A stretch of 64,000 nucleotides of DNA from Phycisphaeraceae bacterium (GTDB taxonomy: Bacteria; Planctomycetota; Phycisphaerae; Phycisphaerales; Phycisphaeraceae), in assembly GCA_028284155.1 (NCBI GenBank), contig JANQSF010000058.1:1-64000 (forward strand). Direction: 5' to 3'. This document shows positions 48,319 to 56,188 of this stretch, piece after piece. The translations under genes were made by a program, and so were the position numbers. Under the pieces are notes generated by a model. That model was not told where the DNA came from. It ran no database searches and was given only the letters and a program-made list of their open reading frames with translations. Positions within the stretch are counted from its first letter, which is position 1, and every line of letters begins with the position of its first letter.

Positions 48319-48523
48319 AGCCGGGCCTTTCCGAAAGCCCAAATCTCTTGTTGACCACAGGCGTCGTCCCAAAAGTAGGGTGCGCTTCAGCGCACCACGA
48401 TGAACGGACGGTTTCCCCGCGTACTTGGTGCGCTAAAGCGCACCCTACGGGTGGGCCGGTGACACTTCGGACTTTGCCCAGGTTGCTGTGCACCTTGATC
48501 CGGGCCTTCGGAAAGGCCCGGCT
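48319..48523. repeat. composite repeat: GTAGGGTGCGC element nested in a second inverted repeat
   Basis: The outer arms 48319-48340 and 48502-48523 (AGCCGGGCCTTTCCG... / ...CGGAAAGGCCCGGCT) are inverted with one mismatch. Inside lies the second copy of the GTAGGGTGCGC element (core 48375-48448), in the opposite orientation to the copy at 31852-31925. The 321-bp gap after dxs holds only this structure and the SD of the next gene. Nesting suggests that one mobile palindrome inserted in another. Confidence 0.8.
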
Positions 48524-48607
48524 TCGCGCGCTCCATGTACGGTCCTTTATTGTGAGAGGCTCCGGTCTACCATGAAGCGGGGCGATCGGGCAACCAGGAG
48601 ACACGCC

Positions 48608-49285
48608 ATGCCTGACACAAACCATACCAATCCCGCCGAGGCCGCCGAGTCGATCGTCAACGAAGGTCAAAACATCCGTGACCGTGTGCGCGAGTTAGTC
48701 GTGCGCGCCGTGCGGGAGCGTGGCATCGGCATCGACGAGTTACGCGACCTGGCCCGTGAGGTATTCGAGGGCGCGACCAACGGCATCAAGGACGCGCTGC
48801 CGGACGAGCAACAGTCGGTCCTGCGCCGCGTGGTCGACGGGTTGAGCGACGGATTGGCCGTGGCGGCGAACGCGACGAAACTCGCATTCGAAGAGGCACG
48901 CGATCGCGGACAGGCATTCGCCGAAGACGACATCCAGCAGACCATCGACGACCTGAAGTCGCTGGAGGAGTGTTTCGTCGAGTCGGTCGCCGGCGCAGCC
49001 GGCAAGGCCAAATCGGGCGCGCGTCAGCAGGCCGGCGAGTTGGCGACGCACGCGCGGCGCGCGTTCGGCGCGGCCCGGCCGGCCATCGAGCAGGCGTTGC
49101 GGGCCGCTGCCAAACATCCCGTCACCCTCGCTGGCGAGGCCGGCCGAACCGGCGCGGGCGTGACACGTAAAGCCGCCGGTTCGCTGCTGCAAGCGATGGG
49201 CGGCCTGCTCGACGCGGCGGGTCAGTTGTTGGCTGAAAGTGGCGACGCGGTGAAGGGGGATGACTCTGAAGAAACGTCGTCCTGA
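48608..49285 (+). CDS. phasin-like helical protein (DUF6781-like)
   Basis: 225 residues from the ATG at 48608, selected because AGGAG (48596-48600) lies 7 nt upstream. The protein is almost wholly alpha-helical and Ala-rich: IRDRVRELVVRAVRERGIGI, IDELRDLAREVFEGATNGIK, then an amphipathic LEEC motif and Ala/Gly/Arg helices. This resembles phasin-type or DUF6781 proteins that coat granules or membranes. No catalytic motif is seen. It is convergent with the rhomboid gene (15-bp gap). Function not established. Confidence 0.7.
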   Translation: MPDTNHTNPAEAAESIVNEGQNIRDRVRELVVRAVRERGIGIDELRDLAREVFEGATNGIKDALPDEQQSVLRRVVDGLSDGLAVAANATKLAFEEARDRGQAFAEDDIQQTIDDLKSLEECFVESVAGAAGKAKSGARQQAGELATHARRAFGAARPAIEQALRAAAKHPVTLAGEAGRTGAGVTRKAAGSLLQAMGGLLDAAGQLLAESGDAVKGDDSEETSS

Positions 49286-49300
49286 CGACGCGGCGCGGCC

Positions 49301-50227
49301 TTACCCCGCGCGCTTCTGCTGCTCGGCCGTCGCGCGCTGGAGCGTCCTCTTCTCTTTCTCGGTCAGGCTGTGCATCCCGTCTTCTTTGACCTTCGACAGG
49401 ATACGGTCGACCTCGCGCTCCATCGCGGCCTGGCGTTCCGCCTCGCGCTGCGCTTTGCGATCAGAACGCCGCTCGGCAAACGTCGGTTTCGTTCGTGTCC
49501 CGCGCGGCTTTGCCCAATGCAGGAGGACGGGCGCTTTCATTAGCAGGAAGCCGATGGCCGCGCCGCCCAAGTGCCCCGCCTCGCCGCCGTCATTGGCCGA
49601 ACCGACCACGACGGAGAATACCGCGATGCCGAGAAAGATCTTCGCCATTGTGCGGATCTGCATCGGGATCGGCGGGAAAATGAGGTGGACCGTTTGTTTC
49701 GGCGCGATGATCGCGGCCCCCACCAGCACGCCAAACACGCACCCCGAAGCGCCGACGAGTTTCGTCTCAATCCCGACACCCAACAGGCCGGGGATGTAGG
49801 CCAACCCCGTGTACAACGCGATCGATCCCACGCCGCAGATTAGGTAGAACGCGAGGAAGCGTGCGCGTCCCCACCAGTGCTCCAACATCGGGCCAAAGTA
49901 GTAAAGCGCGAGCATATTAAAGAAGATGTGAAGCAGACCGCCGTGCAGAAACTGATACGTCACCACTCTCCACAGTTGGAATCCATACAGTCCTTTCTCG
50001 ATGCTGAAATGCCCGAATTCATACGGTGCGAGAAAAGACGCCCGCCGACTACCGATGAGAATGGAGTCGAGCACGAAAACGACAAGGTTGATGATCAGCA
50101 GCCACGACACCACGGACTTGCCGCCCTGCCAGCCGCCGAGCACGCGCCGGCCGCCACCACCACCTTCTCCGGCGCCGTAGCTGCCGGTGTAGGTCGGTCG
50201 GTTGTAATCGCGTGTTTCCCAACTCAT
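49301..50227 (-). CDS. rhomboid family intramembrane serine protease
   Basis: 308 residues, six-TM rhomboid core. Visible are the HGGLLHIFFNMLALYYFG helix (conserved His/Asn oxyanion residues), catalytic Ser in LVGASGCVFGVLVGA (GxSG), and catalytic His in GHLGGAAIGFLLMK. The N-terminus is Gly/Tyr-rich and disordered (GAGEGGGGGRRVLGG); the C-terminus is a charged helix (ERRSDRKAQREAERQAAMER). It cleaves TM segments of unknown substrates. It lies downstream of the NUDIX gene on the same strand with a 19-nt repeat between them. Confidence 0.94.
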   Translation of the reverse strand: MSWETRDYNRPTYTGSYGAGEGGGGGRRVLGGWQGGKSVVSWLLIINLVVFVLDSILIGSRRASFLAPYEFGHFSIEKGLYGFQLWRVVTYQFLHGGLLHIFFNMLALYYFGPMLEHWWGRARFLAFYLICGVGSIALYTGLAYIPGLLGVGIETKLVGASGCVFGVLVGAAIIAPKQTVHLIFPPIPMQIRTMAKIFLGIAVFSVVVGSANDGGEAGHLGGAAIGFLLMKAPVLLHWAKPRGTRTKPTFAERRSDRKAQREAERQAAMEREVDRILSKVKEDGMHSLTEKEKRTLQRATAEQQKRAG

Positions 50228-50246
50228 CGTCGTCTGCCCAGTTCAC

Positions 50247-50265
50247 GCCGCTTGCGGCTTAGCGC
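50247..50265 (+). repeat. 19-nt GCCGCTTGCGGCTTAGCGC repeat
   Basis: An exact copy in the 44-bp gap between the NUDIX and rhomboid genes, 6 nt after the NUDIX stop on the reverse strand. Confidence 0.85.
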
Positions 50266-50271
50266 GGTCCA

Positions 50272-50844
50272 TCAATCAGTGCCCGGCCCGCGACCACGAA
50301 ACGCCTGGTAATAGAGCAACGCGGCCACCGTCTTGCCGTCCACGATTCGGCCGTCGCTAATCATCTGTATCGCCTCGGTCAGGGGGACTACTTCAGCGGT
50401 AATCCGTTCGCCGGCGTCAAGATTCTGCCCCACGTGCGTCAGGTCGTACGCGGCGAAGGCGTACATCCGTTCGGTGCAGATGCCGGGCGTCGTGTAGAAG
50501 TCGAACAACGGTTCGACCCGGCCGGCCCGATAGCCGCTCTCTTCGATCAGCTCGCGCGCGGCGCAGTCGATCGGGTCCTCGTTGGGCTCCAGCGTGCCGC
50601 AGGGCACTTCCCACAGCGTATCGTCTACGGCGAACCGCATGTTGCGGATCAGCACGACCTTGTCGTCGTCCATGATCGGCACGGCCAACGCCGCGCCGGG
50701 GTGGACGACCACGTCGCGGAGCACCGGCCGCGCCTCCGGGTCGTCGGCCGACGACCCCTCAGCCTGAGGCAGCCGAACGCGGTGCACGTCGAACCGGAAG
50801 CCCTTAAAAACCTGTTCGTTGTCGGTCAGGGTGTCGGGGAGCAT
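50272..50844 (-). CDS. NUDIX hydrolase, ADP-ribose pyrophosphatase-like
   Basis: 190 residues from the ATG at 50844, chosen because TACAAT lies 6 nt upstream (50851-50856, reverse strand). The Nudix box reads GTLEPNEDPIDCAARELIEE followed by SGY (GxxxxxExxxxxxxREUxEExGU). VLIRNMRFAVDDTLWEVPCG precedes it, and FYTTPGICTERMYAFAAYDL follows, as in ADP-ribose or sugar-nucleotide pyrophosphatases. Cytosolic housekeeping of ADP-ribose is the likely role. The rhomboid gene follows. Confidence 0.93.
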   Translation of the reverse strand: MLPDTLTDNEQVFKGFRFDVHRVRLPQAEGSSADDPEARPVLRDVVVHPGAALAVPIMDDDKVVLIRNMRFAVDDTLWEVPCGTLEPNEDPIDCAARELIEESGYRAGRVEPLFDFYTTPGICTERMYAFAAYDLTHVGQNLDAGERITAEVVPLTEAIQMISDGRIVDGKTVAALLYYQAFRGRGPGTD

Positions 50845-50850
50845 CGCGGG

Positions 50851-50856
50851 ATTGTA
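50851..50856 (-). promoter_or_regulatory. -10 hexamer TACAAT before the NUDIX gene
   Basis: The reverse-strand TACAAT lies 6 nt before the ATG at 50844, again suggesting a leaderless start. Confidence 0.4.
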
Positions 50857-50926
50857 CGGGTCGGCTGTAACTGCGGGTTGCGGCGGAGTCAATTAAGTCA
50901 GACCGCCCATGTACGGAGACCGATCG

Positions 50927-52522
50927 ATGACACGCCACTGCAAACGCCCCGTCGCGATGCTCCTGTTCCTGGCATCGCTAGGCCTGCTCGCCGACCTGTT
51001 AGCCGCCGCCGACTGGCCACAATGGCGGGGGTCGAACCGCAACGGCTCGGCCGTGAGCAGCGTGCCGCTGGCCAACCAATGGCCGCGCGAAGGGCCGGCC
51101 ATGATCTGGGAGAGCGAGGAGTTGCCCGGCCACCGCGAGGGCGGGCTCGGCAGCGTGGTCGTGGCCGGCGGGCGGGTCTATCTCTACGTCCTCTGGCACC
51201 GCAACGACGACATCCCGCACCGCGTCGTGAGCGACAGCGTCCTACGCGGCGTGGGTTGGGACAGGAACATGCCGACCGGCGACCTGCTGGCGATGGTCGA
51301 AAAGACACGGACCAGCGCCGCGTTCAACGCCCTGTCGCGCAATGAGCAGCGCGACTTCGCGCGCGACTTCGCCGAGAAGCACGCCAACACGGACGAGGCG
51401 AAAAGATGGCGCGGCTGGATCGAGCGACGCATCCGTGAGGGCGATGAGGCCATTGCCTTGGCCACGTTCGACAAGCTCGTGACGATCAAGGACCGCAAGT
51501 TCGAGTCGGAAACAGCGTTGGTCAAGTGGTTCGACGAACACAAGATCGACGACGCGACGCGCAAGCGTGTGCTCGACCGCATCCAGAAAACGACCCGCTT
51601 AGCGGACGACGTGGTCGTCTGCCTCGACGCGGCGACGGGCAAGACGGTGTGGAAGAAGTCGTTCCCCGGTCAGCCAAACGATGCGCGCGGGTCGAGCACG
51701 CCGGCCATCGTCGGCGATCGGCTGTTCGTCGTCGGGTCGGGCAAGGCCTACTGCCTCGACACGAAGTCTGGCGAGCCGGTCTGGCAGACGGAGGTCGAAT
51801 CCAAGGGCGTGCCGTCGTCGTTCCTCGTGGCCGACGGGGTCGCCGTCGTGTTGGCCCGCCAACTGACCGCCTTCGACGCGAAGACGGGCAAGATCCTTTG
51901 GCAGCAGAAAGAAGTCAGCGGCGACCAGTCATCACCCGTCGTCTGGCGGCACGGCGGGCGGTCTTACGTGCTGTGCAATACGAACAAGTCGCTCGCGTGC
52001 GTCGACCTGAAATCCGGCGAGGTCGCATGGACCGCGCCGGGCGGCGGCATCTCGACACCGGTCGTGTTCGGGGACACCGTGGTGGTCGCCTCGAAAGACG
52101 AGAAGGTCGGCCTGGCGGCGCACCGCATGTCGGCCGGCGGCGCGAAGCAACTCTGGACCGTCCCGCTCAAGGGCCGAGGCGCGGCCAGCCCCGCGATCTA
52201 CAACGGCCATGTCTACCACGTCGGCTCGAACGTAGCGATGTGCGTCGAGCTGGAGTCGGGCAAGGTCATGTGGCAGGACAAGATCAAGGGCGAGATCAAC
52301 TCGCCCATCGTGGCGGACGGCAAGGTGTTCGCCCTGACCAACAACGGCGGGATGCTGGTCATGCTCGATACGTCGCCCGAGAAGCACGACGAACTTGCCA
52401 AGGCCCGGATCAAGGCGTTGTGGTGCCCGTCGCCCGCCATCGTCGAAGGTCGGCTGTATTTGCGCATGCCCAAGGGCGTCGCGTGTTTCGACCTGACGGG
52501 GAAGGTCAAGCGCGACGATTGA
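50927..52522 (+). CDS. secreted PQQ-binding-like beta-propeller protein
   Basis: 531 residues from the ATG at 50927 (GGAG 8 nt upstream). Signal peptide VAMLLFLASLGLLADLLAA, then ADWPQWRGSNRNG, the typical opening of planctomycete exported WD40/PQQ propellers. Propeller blades show the PQQ-repeat style DAATGKTVWKKSF, DTKSGEPVWQTEV, DAKTGKILWQQKE, DLKSGEVAWTAP and ELESGKVMWQDK. A helical insert (about residues 95-220: EKTRTSAAFNALSRNEQRDF and on) interrupts the first part. No methanol-dehydrogenase-type active site is evident, so a scaffold or assembly role is as likely as catalysis. Confidence 0.9.
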   Translation: MTRHCKRPVAMLLFLASLGLLADLLAAADWPQWRGSNRNGSAVSSVPLANQWPREGPAMIWESEELPGHREGGLGSVVVAGGRVYLYVLWHRNDDIPHRVVSDSVLRGVGWDRNMPTGDLLAMVEKTRTSAAFNALSRNEQRDFARDFAEKHANTDEAKRWRGWIERRIREGDEAIALATFDKLVTIKDRKFESETALVKWFDEHKIDDATRKRVLDRIQKTTRLADDVVVCLDAATGKTVWKKSFPGQPNDARGSSTPAIVGDRLFVVGSGKAYCLDTKSGEPVWQTEVESKGVPSSFLVADGVAVVLARQLTAFDAKTGKILWQQKEVSGDQSSPVVWRHGGRSYVLCNTNKSLACVDLKSGEVAWTAPGGGISTPVVFGDTVVVASKDEKVGLAAHRMSAGGAKQLWTVPLKGRGAASPAIYNGHVYHVGSNVAMCVELESGKVMWQDKIKGEINSPIVADGKVFALTNNGGMLVMLDTSPEKHDELAKARIKALWCPSPAIVEGRLYLRMPKGVACFDLTGKVKRDD

Positions 52523-52525
52523 CCC

Positions 52526-52631
52526 GTTTAGCCGCGGAGCTTGCTCCGCGCGTCGGGCGCGCATTTCGCCGGTCGATACGCGGAGCAAGCTCCGCGGCTA
52601 AACGTGTGCGGGACGCACACCGCGGCTAAAC
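52526..52631. repeat. GTTTAGCCGCGGAGC palindromic element with tail
   Basis: 25-bp perfect arms at 52526-52550 and 52579-52603 (ends GTTTAGCCGCGG / CCGCGGCTAAAC), followed by GTGTGCG-GGA-CGCACAC (52604-52620) and another CCGCGGCTAAAC (52620-52631). It lies directly upstream of the dehydrogenase gene. The last TAAACT (52627-52632) is 9 nt before that gene's ATG and may serve as its -10. Confidence 0.85.
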
Positions 52632-52641
52632 TGAGGCGATC

Positions 52642-53970
52642 ATGAGTGATCGCCTCGACATCGCCGACCTGTTCGAAGAACTCGGTTACGAGTATCGGCA
52701 GGACAACCTCTATCACCAGACCATCCGATCCGTGCTCGACGCGGCTGAACGCATCGGCCTGCCGCGGTCGTTGCGCCTCATCTTGGCGCAGCCGAAGAAC
52801 GAGTTGATGGTCCACTTCCCGGTGAAGCTGGACAGCGGCGAGCACCGGTTGGTCAAGGGTTACCGCGTGCAGCACAACAACGTGCTGGGGCCTTACAAGG
52901 GCGGGATTCGATATCACGCCGCGACGAGCCTGGACCACGTCAAGGCGCTGGCGGCGTTGATGACCATGAAGTGCGCCGTCGCCCGACTCCCGCTGGGCGG
53001 GGCCAAGGGCGGCGTGAAGATCGACCCGCACGCGATGTCGTGCGAAGAGCTGCGCGGTTTGACGCGCCGGTTCACCAGTGCGCTGGGGACGAACATCGGC
53101 CCCGCGTACGACATCCCCGCGCCGGACGTTGGCACCAATGCGCAGACGATGGCCTGGATGGCGGACACGTTCATCAACCTCCGCGACCCACACGACCGCG
53201 TCGGCGCACGCGGCGTTGTGACGGGCAAGCCGTTGGAGTTCGGCGGATCGCACGGCCGAGAGCAGGCGACGGGTCAAGGCCTGGTCTACGTGCTCGAAGA
53301 ACTGCTGCCCGAACTCGGGTTGGACATGATGAACGTCACGTTCAGCCTGATCGGTTACGGCAACGTCGGCTCGTGGGCGGGTCGTTTGCTCACCCGCCGC
53401 GGCGCGGCGTTGCGGGCGGTGATGGATCATGAAGGCGCGATCGTTTACGACTCGGCCAAGTCGTCGGGCGAGGGCCTCGACGCCGACGCGCTGGCGGAAC
53501 ACGTCAAACAGACGGGCAGCGTCGTCGGCTTCCCGGGCGGCGAGCCGATCAGCGAAGAAGACTTCTACCGCCACCAAGTTGACCTGTTGATCCCGGCTGC
53601 GCTCGAGCAGATGATCCACGTCGAGAACGTCGACCTGCTTGACTGCAAGGTCGTGGTCGAGGGAGCCAACGCGCCGGTCACGCCGTTGGCTGACGAACGG
53701 CTCGCGGAGCGCGGCATCACGGTCTTGCCCGCCATCCTCGTCAACGTCGGCGGCGTGACCGTCAGCTACCTCGAGTGGAAGCAGAACCGCCAGTGTGAGA
53801 CTTGGGTCCCCGAGCACGTCGACCGCGAGATGAAACGCCTGCTCGTCTCCGCGGCCCAGCGCGTCAAGCACACCAGCGACACGCTCGGCTGCGACCTGCG
53901 CACCGCCGCGTACTGCTCGGCCTTGGAGCACATCGGGGAGGTCTATGCGCTGCGTGGGATTTTCCCCTGA
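52642..53970 (+). CDS. gdhA: Glu/Leu/Phe/Val dehydrogenase (glutamate dehydrogenase type)
   Basis: 442 residues. Reversible NAD(P)-dependent deamination of glutamate. Motifs: VQHNNVLGPYKGGIRYH (substrate), LMTMKCAVARLPLGGAKGG (catalytic Lys within MKCAVA), GPAYDIPAPDVGTNAQTMAW, the Rossmann-type SLIGYGNVGSWAG, and C-terminal VVVEGANAPVTPLADERL. NILPAILVNVGGVTVSYLEW-like segment ILVNVGGVTVSYLEWKQN is standard. Glutamate specificity is inferred; other amino acids are possible. The preceding palindrome may supply its -10. Confidence 0.94.
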   Translation: MSDRLDIADLFEELGYEYRQDNLYHQTIRSVLDAAERIGLPRSLRLILAQPKNELMVHFPVKLDSGEHRLVKGYRVQHNNVLGPYKGGIRYHAATSLDHVKALAALMTMKCAVARLPLGGAKGGVKIDPHAMSCEELRGLTRRFTSALGTNIGPAYDIPAPDVGTNAQTMAWMADTFINLRDPHDRVGARGVVTGKPLEFGGSHGREQATGQGLVYVLEELLPELGLDMMNVTFSLIGYGNVGSWAGRLLTRRGAALRAVMDHEGAIVYDSAKSSGEGLDADALAEHVKQTGSVVGFPGGEPISEEDFYRHQVDLLIPAALEQMIHVENVDLLDCKVVVEGANAPVTPLADERLAERGITVLPAILVNVGGVTVSYLEWKQNRQCETWVPEHVDREMKRLLVSAAQRVKHTSDTLGCDLRTAAYCSALEHIGEVYALRGIFP

Positions 53971-53989
53971 CGTGCGTGAATGACGAATA

Positions 53990-54131
53990 TCGAAAGTCAA
54001 ATGTCGAAACTATGACGAATCTCCAAGCCCGAATGATGGGCGGGCGTAACGTCACCGGGCGTGGAGCCATCGAACGGCTTTACCATTTTCGTCATTCGGA
54101 CTTCGTCATTCTTTCGACATTTGACTTTCGA
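53990..54131. repeat. TCGAAAGTCAAATGTCGAAA palindromic element
   Basis: Perfect 20-bp arms at 53990-54009 and 54112-54131, with inner GACGAAT/ATTCGTC pairs and a loop containing GGGCGGGCGTAACGTCACC. It lies in the 177-bp gap between gdhA and the EamA gene, ending 16 nt before the EamA ATG. AT-rich arms contrast with the local GC. Confidence 0.85.
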
Positions 54132-54147
54132 CCTTCTTGCCGCCGCC

Positions 54148-55110
54148 ATGCACCACGTCCTATTCGCATTGATCTGCCTGATCTGGGGCACGTCCTTCAT
54201 GTTCATGAAGGTCGGGCTGGTCGTGTACGGCCCGGTGACGGTCGGGGCCTGGCGGGTCGGGTGGGCGGCGCTGGTGATTGCGCTGGTCTGGCTGTGTCAG
54301 CGTCGGCCGTGGCCGTTTTCGCGCGCGGACGTCGTGCACCTGGTTGGGATCAGCCTGCTCGGCGTCGCGTTCCCGTACGTCGCGCAGCCTTACATCATCA
54401 AGGTCATCGAACGGCACACGGAAAACGGCAGCTCGTTCGCGGGCATGATGGTCGCGCTCGTGCCGCTGTCGACGATCGTCGCGTCGGTGTTCATGCTGCG
54501 TGTCTTTCCGACCGTGCGGCAGGCAGTGGGTGTGTTGGTCGGCTTCACGGCCTTCGGCGTGTTGTTGCGGTATGAGTTTGAGGAAGGCGTCCGCCTGTCG
54601 GACCTGATGCTCGCGTCGATCACGCCGATGCTCTACGCGTTCACGAACACGTGGATCAAACGCCGGTTCGGTTCGTACCCGACGACGCCCGTGCTGCTGA
54701 TGACGATGTCGGTCTCGCTGCCGATCCTGCTTGTGGTCATGTCACTTGTCGGCCCGATGGCCGAGGTGACCGCCCAGCCGGCGGTCGTCGTGCCGGGCGT
54801 CGAGCCGCTGCCGGCCGCGCTGGGGGCGATGTTCGTGCTCGGCGTGGTCTGCACCGCCGCGGCAGTTTTCATGTTTTACAAGCTCGTCCAGACACGCGGC
54901 CCACTGTTCGCCGGCATGGTCACGTACATCATCCCCTGCCTGGCCATGCTCGTCGGTCTGGCGACGGGCGAGACGATCTCCAAAACACAGTGGGGCGCGC
55001 TGGCCGTCATTCTTTGCATGGTCGCCCTCGTGCAGACCGGTCATCGACCCGTACCACAAACGACAAATGAACGGTTGGCCGACGAGGCGCAGTTGTCGCA
55101 GCCAGAGTGA
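54148..55110 (+). CDS. EamA (DMT superfamily) transporter
   Basis: 320 residues from the ATG at 54148. Ten TM helices in two EamA halves: LFALICLIWGTSFMFMKVGL at the start (typical first helix), FAGMMVALVPLSTIVASVFM, and in the second half MLASITPMLYAFTNTWIKRR and LFAGMVTYIIPCLAMLVGLA. Family members export amino acids, nucleotides or metabolites; the substrate here is unknown. A longer ORF start inside the upstream palindrome is rejected because TM1 starts at this ATG. It is convergent with kdsA. Confidence 0.9.
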   Translation: MHHVLFALICLIWGTSFMFMKVGLVVYGPVTVGAWRVGWAALVIALVWLCQRRPWPFSRADVVHLVGISLLGVAFPYVAQPYIIKVIERHTENGSSFAGMMVALVPLSTIVASVFMLRVFPTVRQAVGVLVGFTAFGVLLRYEFEEGVRLSDLMLASITPMLYAFTNTWIKRRFGSYPTTPVLLMTMSVSLPILLVVMSLVGPMAEVTAQPAVVVPGVEPLPAALGAMFVLGVVCTAAAVFMFYKLVQTRGPLFAGMVTYIIPCLAMLVGLATGETISKTQWGALAVILCMVALVQTGHRPVPQTTNERLADEAQLSQPE

Positions 55111-55128
55111 GACGTCGTCACTTTGAGA

Positions 55129-55950
55129 TCACGCGTTGCGCGCACACGCGTGCAGCCGCGCCAACTCACCCAGCAACGCGTGCATCGACTCGAGCGGCTG
55201 CATCGTCGCGCCGTCGGACTTGGCGTTGGGCGGGTCGGGGTGTGTTTCGATGAATAAGGCCTGTACACCCGCGGCGACGGCCGCGCGGGCGAGCAGCGGG
55301 CCGCGCTCGGGTCGGCCGGCGGTTGACGTGCCCGCCCCGCCGGGCTGCTGCGTTGAGTGCGTGACATCGAAGCAGATCGGCCAACCCAATTCCATCAGGT
55401 CGCCGAGGCCGACGAAATCGTTGACCAATCGGTTGTAGCCAAAGAACGTCCCGCGCTCGGTGAGCACGATGCCGGCCGCGTCCGCCTCGGTCAGTTTGAC
55501 GACGACGTTGCGCATCTCGTCCGGTGACAAGAACTGACCCTTCTTGACGTTGACCGGTTTGCCGGTTTTCGCCGCGGCAACGAGCAGGTCGGTTTGGCGG
55601 CACAGAAACGCGGGGATCTGCAACAGGTCAACCGCCTGCCCGGCCGGTTCGGCCTGCGTCGGTTCGTGGAGGTCGGTCGTCGTCGGCACGGCGAGTGCTT
55701 TGCCGACGTCTTCGATCAGCCGCAGCCCCTCGTCGATGCCCGGCCCGCGTTCGCTGTGGATCGAACTGCGGTTGGCCTTGTCGAAACTGGCCTTGAAGAT
55801 GTAGTTGAGCCCAAGCTCCGCGCAACGGTCCCTCACGGCAGAGCCGACCGTCATGCACAGATCATGCGACTCGGCCTGGCAGGGGCCGGCGATGATGGTG
55901 AGCGGCGCGTCGTGACCGATCGTGATGTTCGTGACTTTGACAGTTTGCAT
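55129..55950 (-). CDS. kdsA: 3-deoxy-8-phosphooctulonate synthase
   Basis: 273 residues from the ATG at 55950. Condenses arabinose 5-phosphate with PEP to Kdo-8-P for LPS core. Motifs: TIIAGPCQAESHDLCM, YIFKASFDKANRSS, IHSERGPGIDEGLRLI, TTDLHEPTQ, LQIPAFLCRQTDLLVAAAKT, VNVKKGQFLSP, TERGTFFGYNRLVNDF and FDVTHSTQQPG. All substrate residues of the family appear to be present. This is evidence for a Gram-negative LPS layer. The usual length is 275-285. Confidence 0.96.
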   Translation of the reverse strand: MQTVKVTNITIGHDAPLTIIAGPCQAESHDLCMTVGSAVRDRCAELGLNYIFKASFDKANRSSIHSERGPGIDEGLRLIEDVGKALAVPTTTDLHEPTQAEPAGQAVDLLQIPAFLCRQTDLLVAAAKTGKPVNVKKGQFLSPDEMRNVVVKLTEADAAGIVLTERGTFFGYNRLVNDFVGLGDLMELGWPICFDVTHSTQQPGGAGTSTAGRPERGPLLARAAVAAGVQALFIETHPDPPNAKSDGATMQPLESMHALLGELARLHACARNA

Positions 55951-55981
55951 ACACACATAGTTGATGGTGCGATTGGACACC

Positions 55982-56030
55982 CAATCGTAATCGTGCTCGT
56001 GATCGTAATCGTAATCGATTGATTGGGCGC
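55982..56030. repeat. CGTAAT short tandem stretch within a hairpin
   Basis: Upstream of kdsA there is CCCAATCGTAATCG, a run of ATCGTAATCG-like units, then CGATTGATTGGG, making a small imperfect hairpin. It could be slippage-prone DNA. No regulatory role is evident. Confidence 0.5.
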
Positions 56031-56048
56031 GCAGTGCATCGACGCGCG

Positions 56049-56126
56049 GGTGCCCGTGAATGAGCGAAGCGTTTCACGGATTCGGCCACCAGCGCCGTGA
56101 AACGCTTCGCTTATTCACAGGCACCC
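56049..56126. repeat. palindromic element, hairpin family A copy 4
   Basis: GGTGCCCGTGAATGAGCGAA ... TTCGCTTATTCACAGGCACC with loop around ATTCGGCCACCAGCG. The stem end TTTCACGG/CCGTGAAA matches copy 1 rather than copies 2-3, again paired on both arms. It lies between kdsA and the convergent-side PhoX gene. Confidence 0.9.
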
Positions 56127-56188
56127 CACACACCGAGGCGCAAATCCGAGACGAAATCAGCCGCGATTGTGGTCATCGCCTGAAGCGA

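Noticed and set aside
52528-54000. 490-codon ORF opposite gdhA
   Set aside because: Antisense shadow; its ends run into two palindromic repeats and no family is recognisable.
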